This document shows, one piece after another, positions 59,336 to 64,000 of a stretch of DNA of 64,000 nt. Position 1 is the stretch's first letter. Each line of letters starts with the position of its first letter. The DNA comes from Isoetes taiwanensis (Eukaryota; Streptophyta; Lycopodiopsida; Isoetales; Isoetaceae). The stretch covers positions 8,525,961-8,589,960 of the forward strand of contig JAJEKV010000022.1 of NCBI GenBank assembly GCA_021234155.1, read 5' to 3'. Below the pieces are notes generated by a model. That model worked only from the letters and a program-made list of their open reading frames with translations. It searched no databases and was not told where the DNA came from. The translations under genes were made by a program, and so were the position numbers.

Positions 59336-59875
59336 TCCTACCTCCTACGAGTGAAGTAGGGTCCTAAAAGAAAATTCGGTATATTGCTAGGTAAGCTTGG
59401 GGTACCTAGCATTCTGCATAGACCCCTCGTTACACCTAAATCGTTACTACGTTAAAAGCTAAAAGATAAATCACATAGCGGATATTCATACCTTTATGGT
59501 CCCGCTTTCGGGTTACAAGCCCAATTTTTTAATGTTCATAAACCATAGAAATCATCGTCATCGTGCATGGCTAGTACTTGTCATTTTGAAATTTCCCAAT
59601 GCATCGATAAATAGCAAGCAGGTAAGTAAGTAGCAAACCAGTAATAGCCAATGTAATAGTAGAGCAGTGCGAATGTAAAACATAATGTTCAATAAATCAC
59701 GAGAGGTGTACTATGTTCAATTAATTCAGGTGGACTCAAAAGGATAGAGTTTCATATCCTTGAATATGATAATGAGATGTTTTGACATATATACTTTCCT
59801 TTGCCTAGGGTCTAATCTAGCCAAGTCCATACTCCTAACTTGGTCATAAACCGAAGCTAGAAATTTACGTCCCGG
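59301..59875. other. (TA)n end of copy A and spacer
   Basis: The AT tract at 59301-59333 is followed by 540 bp of unique sequence without a gene, containing GGGTCTAATCTAG, echoed by GGATCTAATCTAAC at about 62500 after copy B. Confidence 0.5.

Positions 59876-64000
<4,125 letters not shown>

Overview
This is nuclear DNA of a land plant. It has spliceosomal introns with GT/AG borders, plant-type gene families (ABCC transporter, MAK-like CDKF kinase, LDL/LSD1, PPR, Mpv17/PMP22) and very low gene density. Abundant PPR-type sequence and the sparse, repeat-rich layout would fit a seed-free plant such as a fern, but that is inference; the sequence only supports 'plant'. I see no intact long gene. 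The best-preserved locus is a multi-exon deoxycytidylate (dCMP) deaminase on the minus strand (24464-26563), with one in-frame stop and a partial exon duplication.

The main result is architectural. From about 8.26 to 51.9 kb the window is tiled by abutting modules whose borders always lie in (TA)n tracts. Each module has two different ends. The 'Y' end starts TATATACAATTATAT and is usually followed by a GC-richer block with CCGTCCATCT palindromes. The 'X' end finishes TAGTACAAATACTTGTATAT and is often preceded by a degenerate GGAATCT array. The borders are 8278/8341, 16680/16761, 27057/27075, 37041/37050, 43941/43995, 45763/45803, about 46629, and 51883/51911. I number the modules M0 (left edge to 8278, plus), M1 (8341-16680, minus), M2 (16761-27057, minus), M3 (27075-37041, minus), M4 (37050-43941, minus), M5 (43995-45763, plus), M6 (45803-46620, plus, truncated), M7 (46629-51883, plus) and M8 (51911 onward, plus). 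Direction means reading from Y to X.

Nearly every recognisable host-gene fragment points from Y towards X and keeps its introns. M0 carries ABCC and RPS19 fragments. M1 has an Mpv17 exon. M2 has dCMP deaminase and a YchF/OLA1 GTPase. M3 has LSD1-like, PPR, RPA-type OB-fold and alanyl-tRNA synthetase fragments. M4 has a MAK/CDKF-like kinase. M7 has HSP70. M8 opens with a dense heat-shock-element cluster and a TATA box. This resembles gene-fragment capture by DNA transposons (Pack-type elements or Helitrons), but I find no transposase, Rep/helicase or reverse-transcriptase coding sequence and no match to known terminal signatures. The family assignment therefore stays open.

Right of 52 kb lie M8 gene-like sequence, more GGAATCT arrays, and a diverged direct duplication of about 2.5 kb (56849-59335 and 59876-62375), each copy ending in a (TA)n tract. 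Local tandem duplications (70 bp to 440 bp) recur throughout. Most open reading frames under about 180 codons are not supported as genes.
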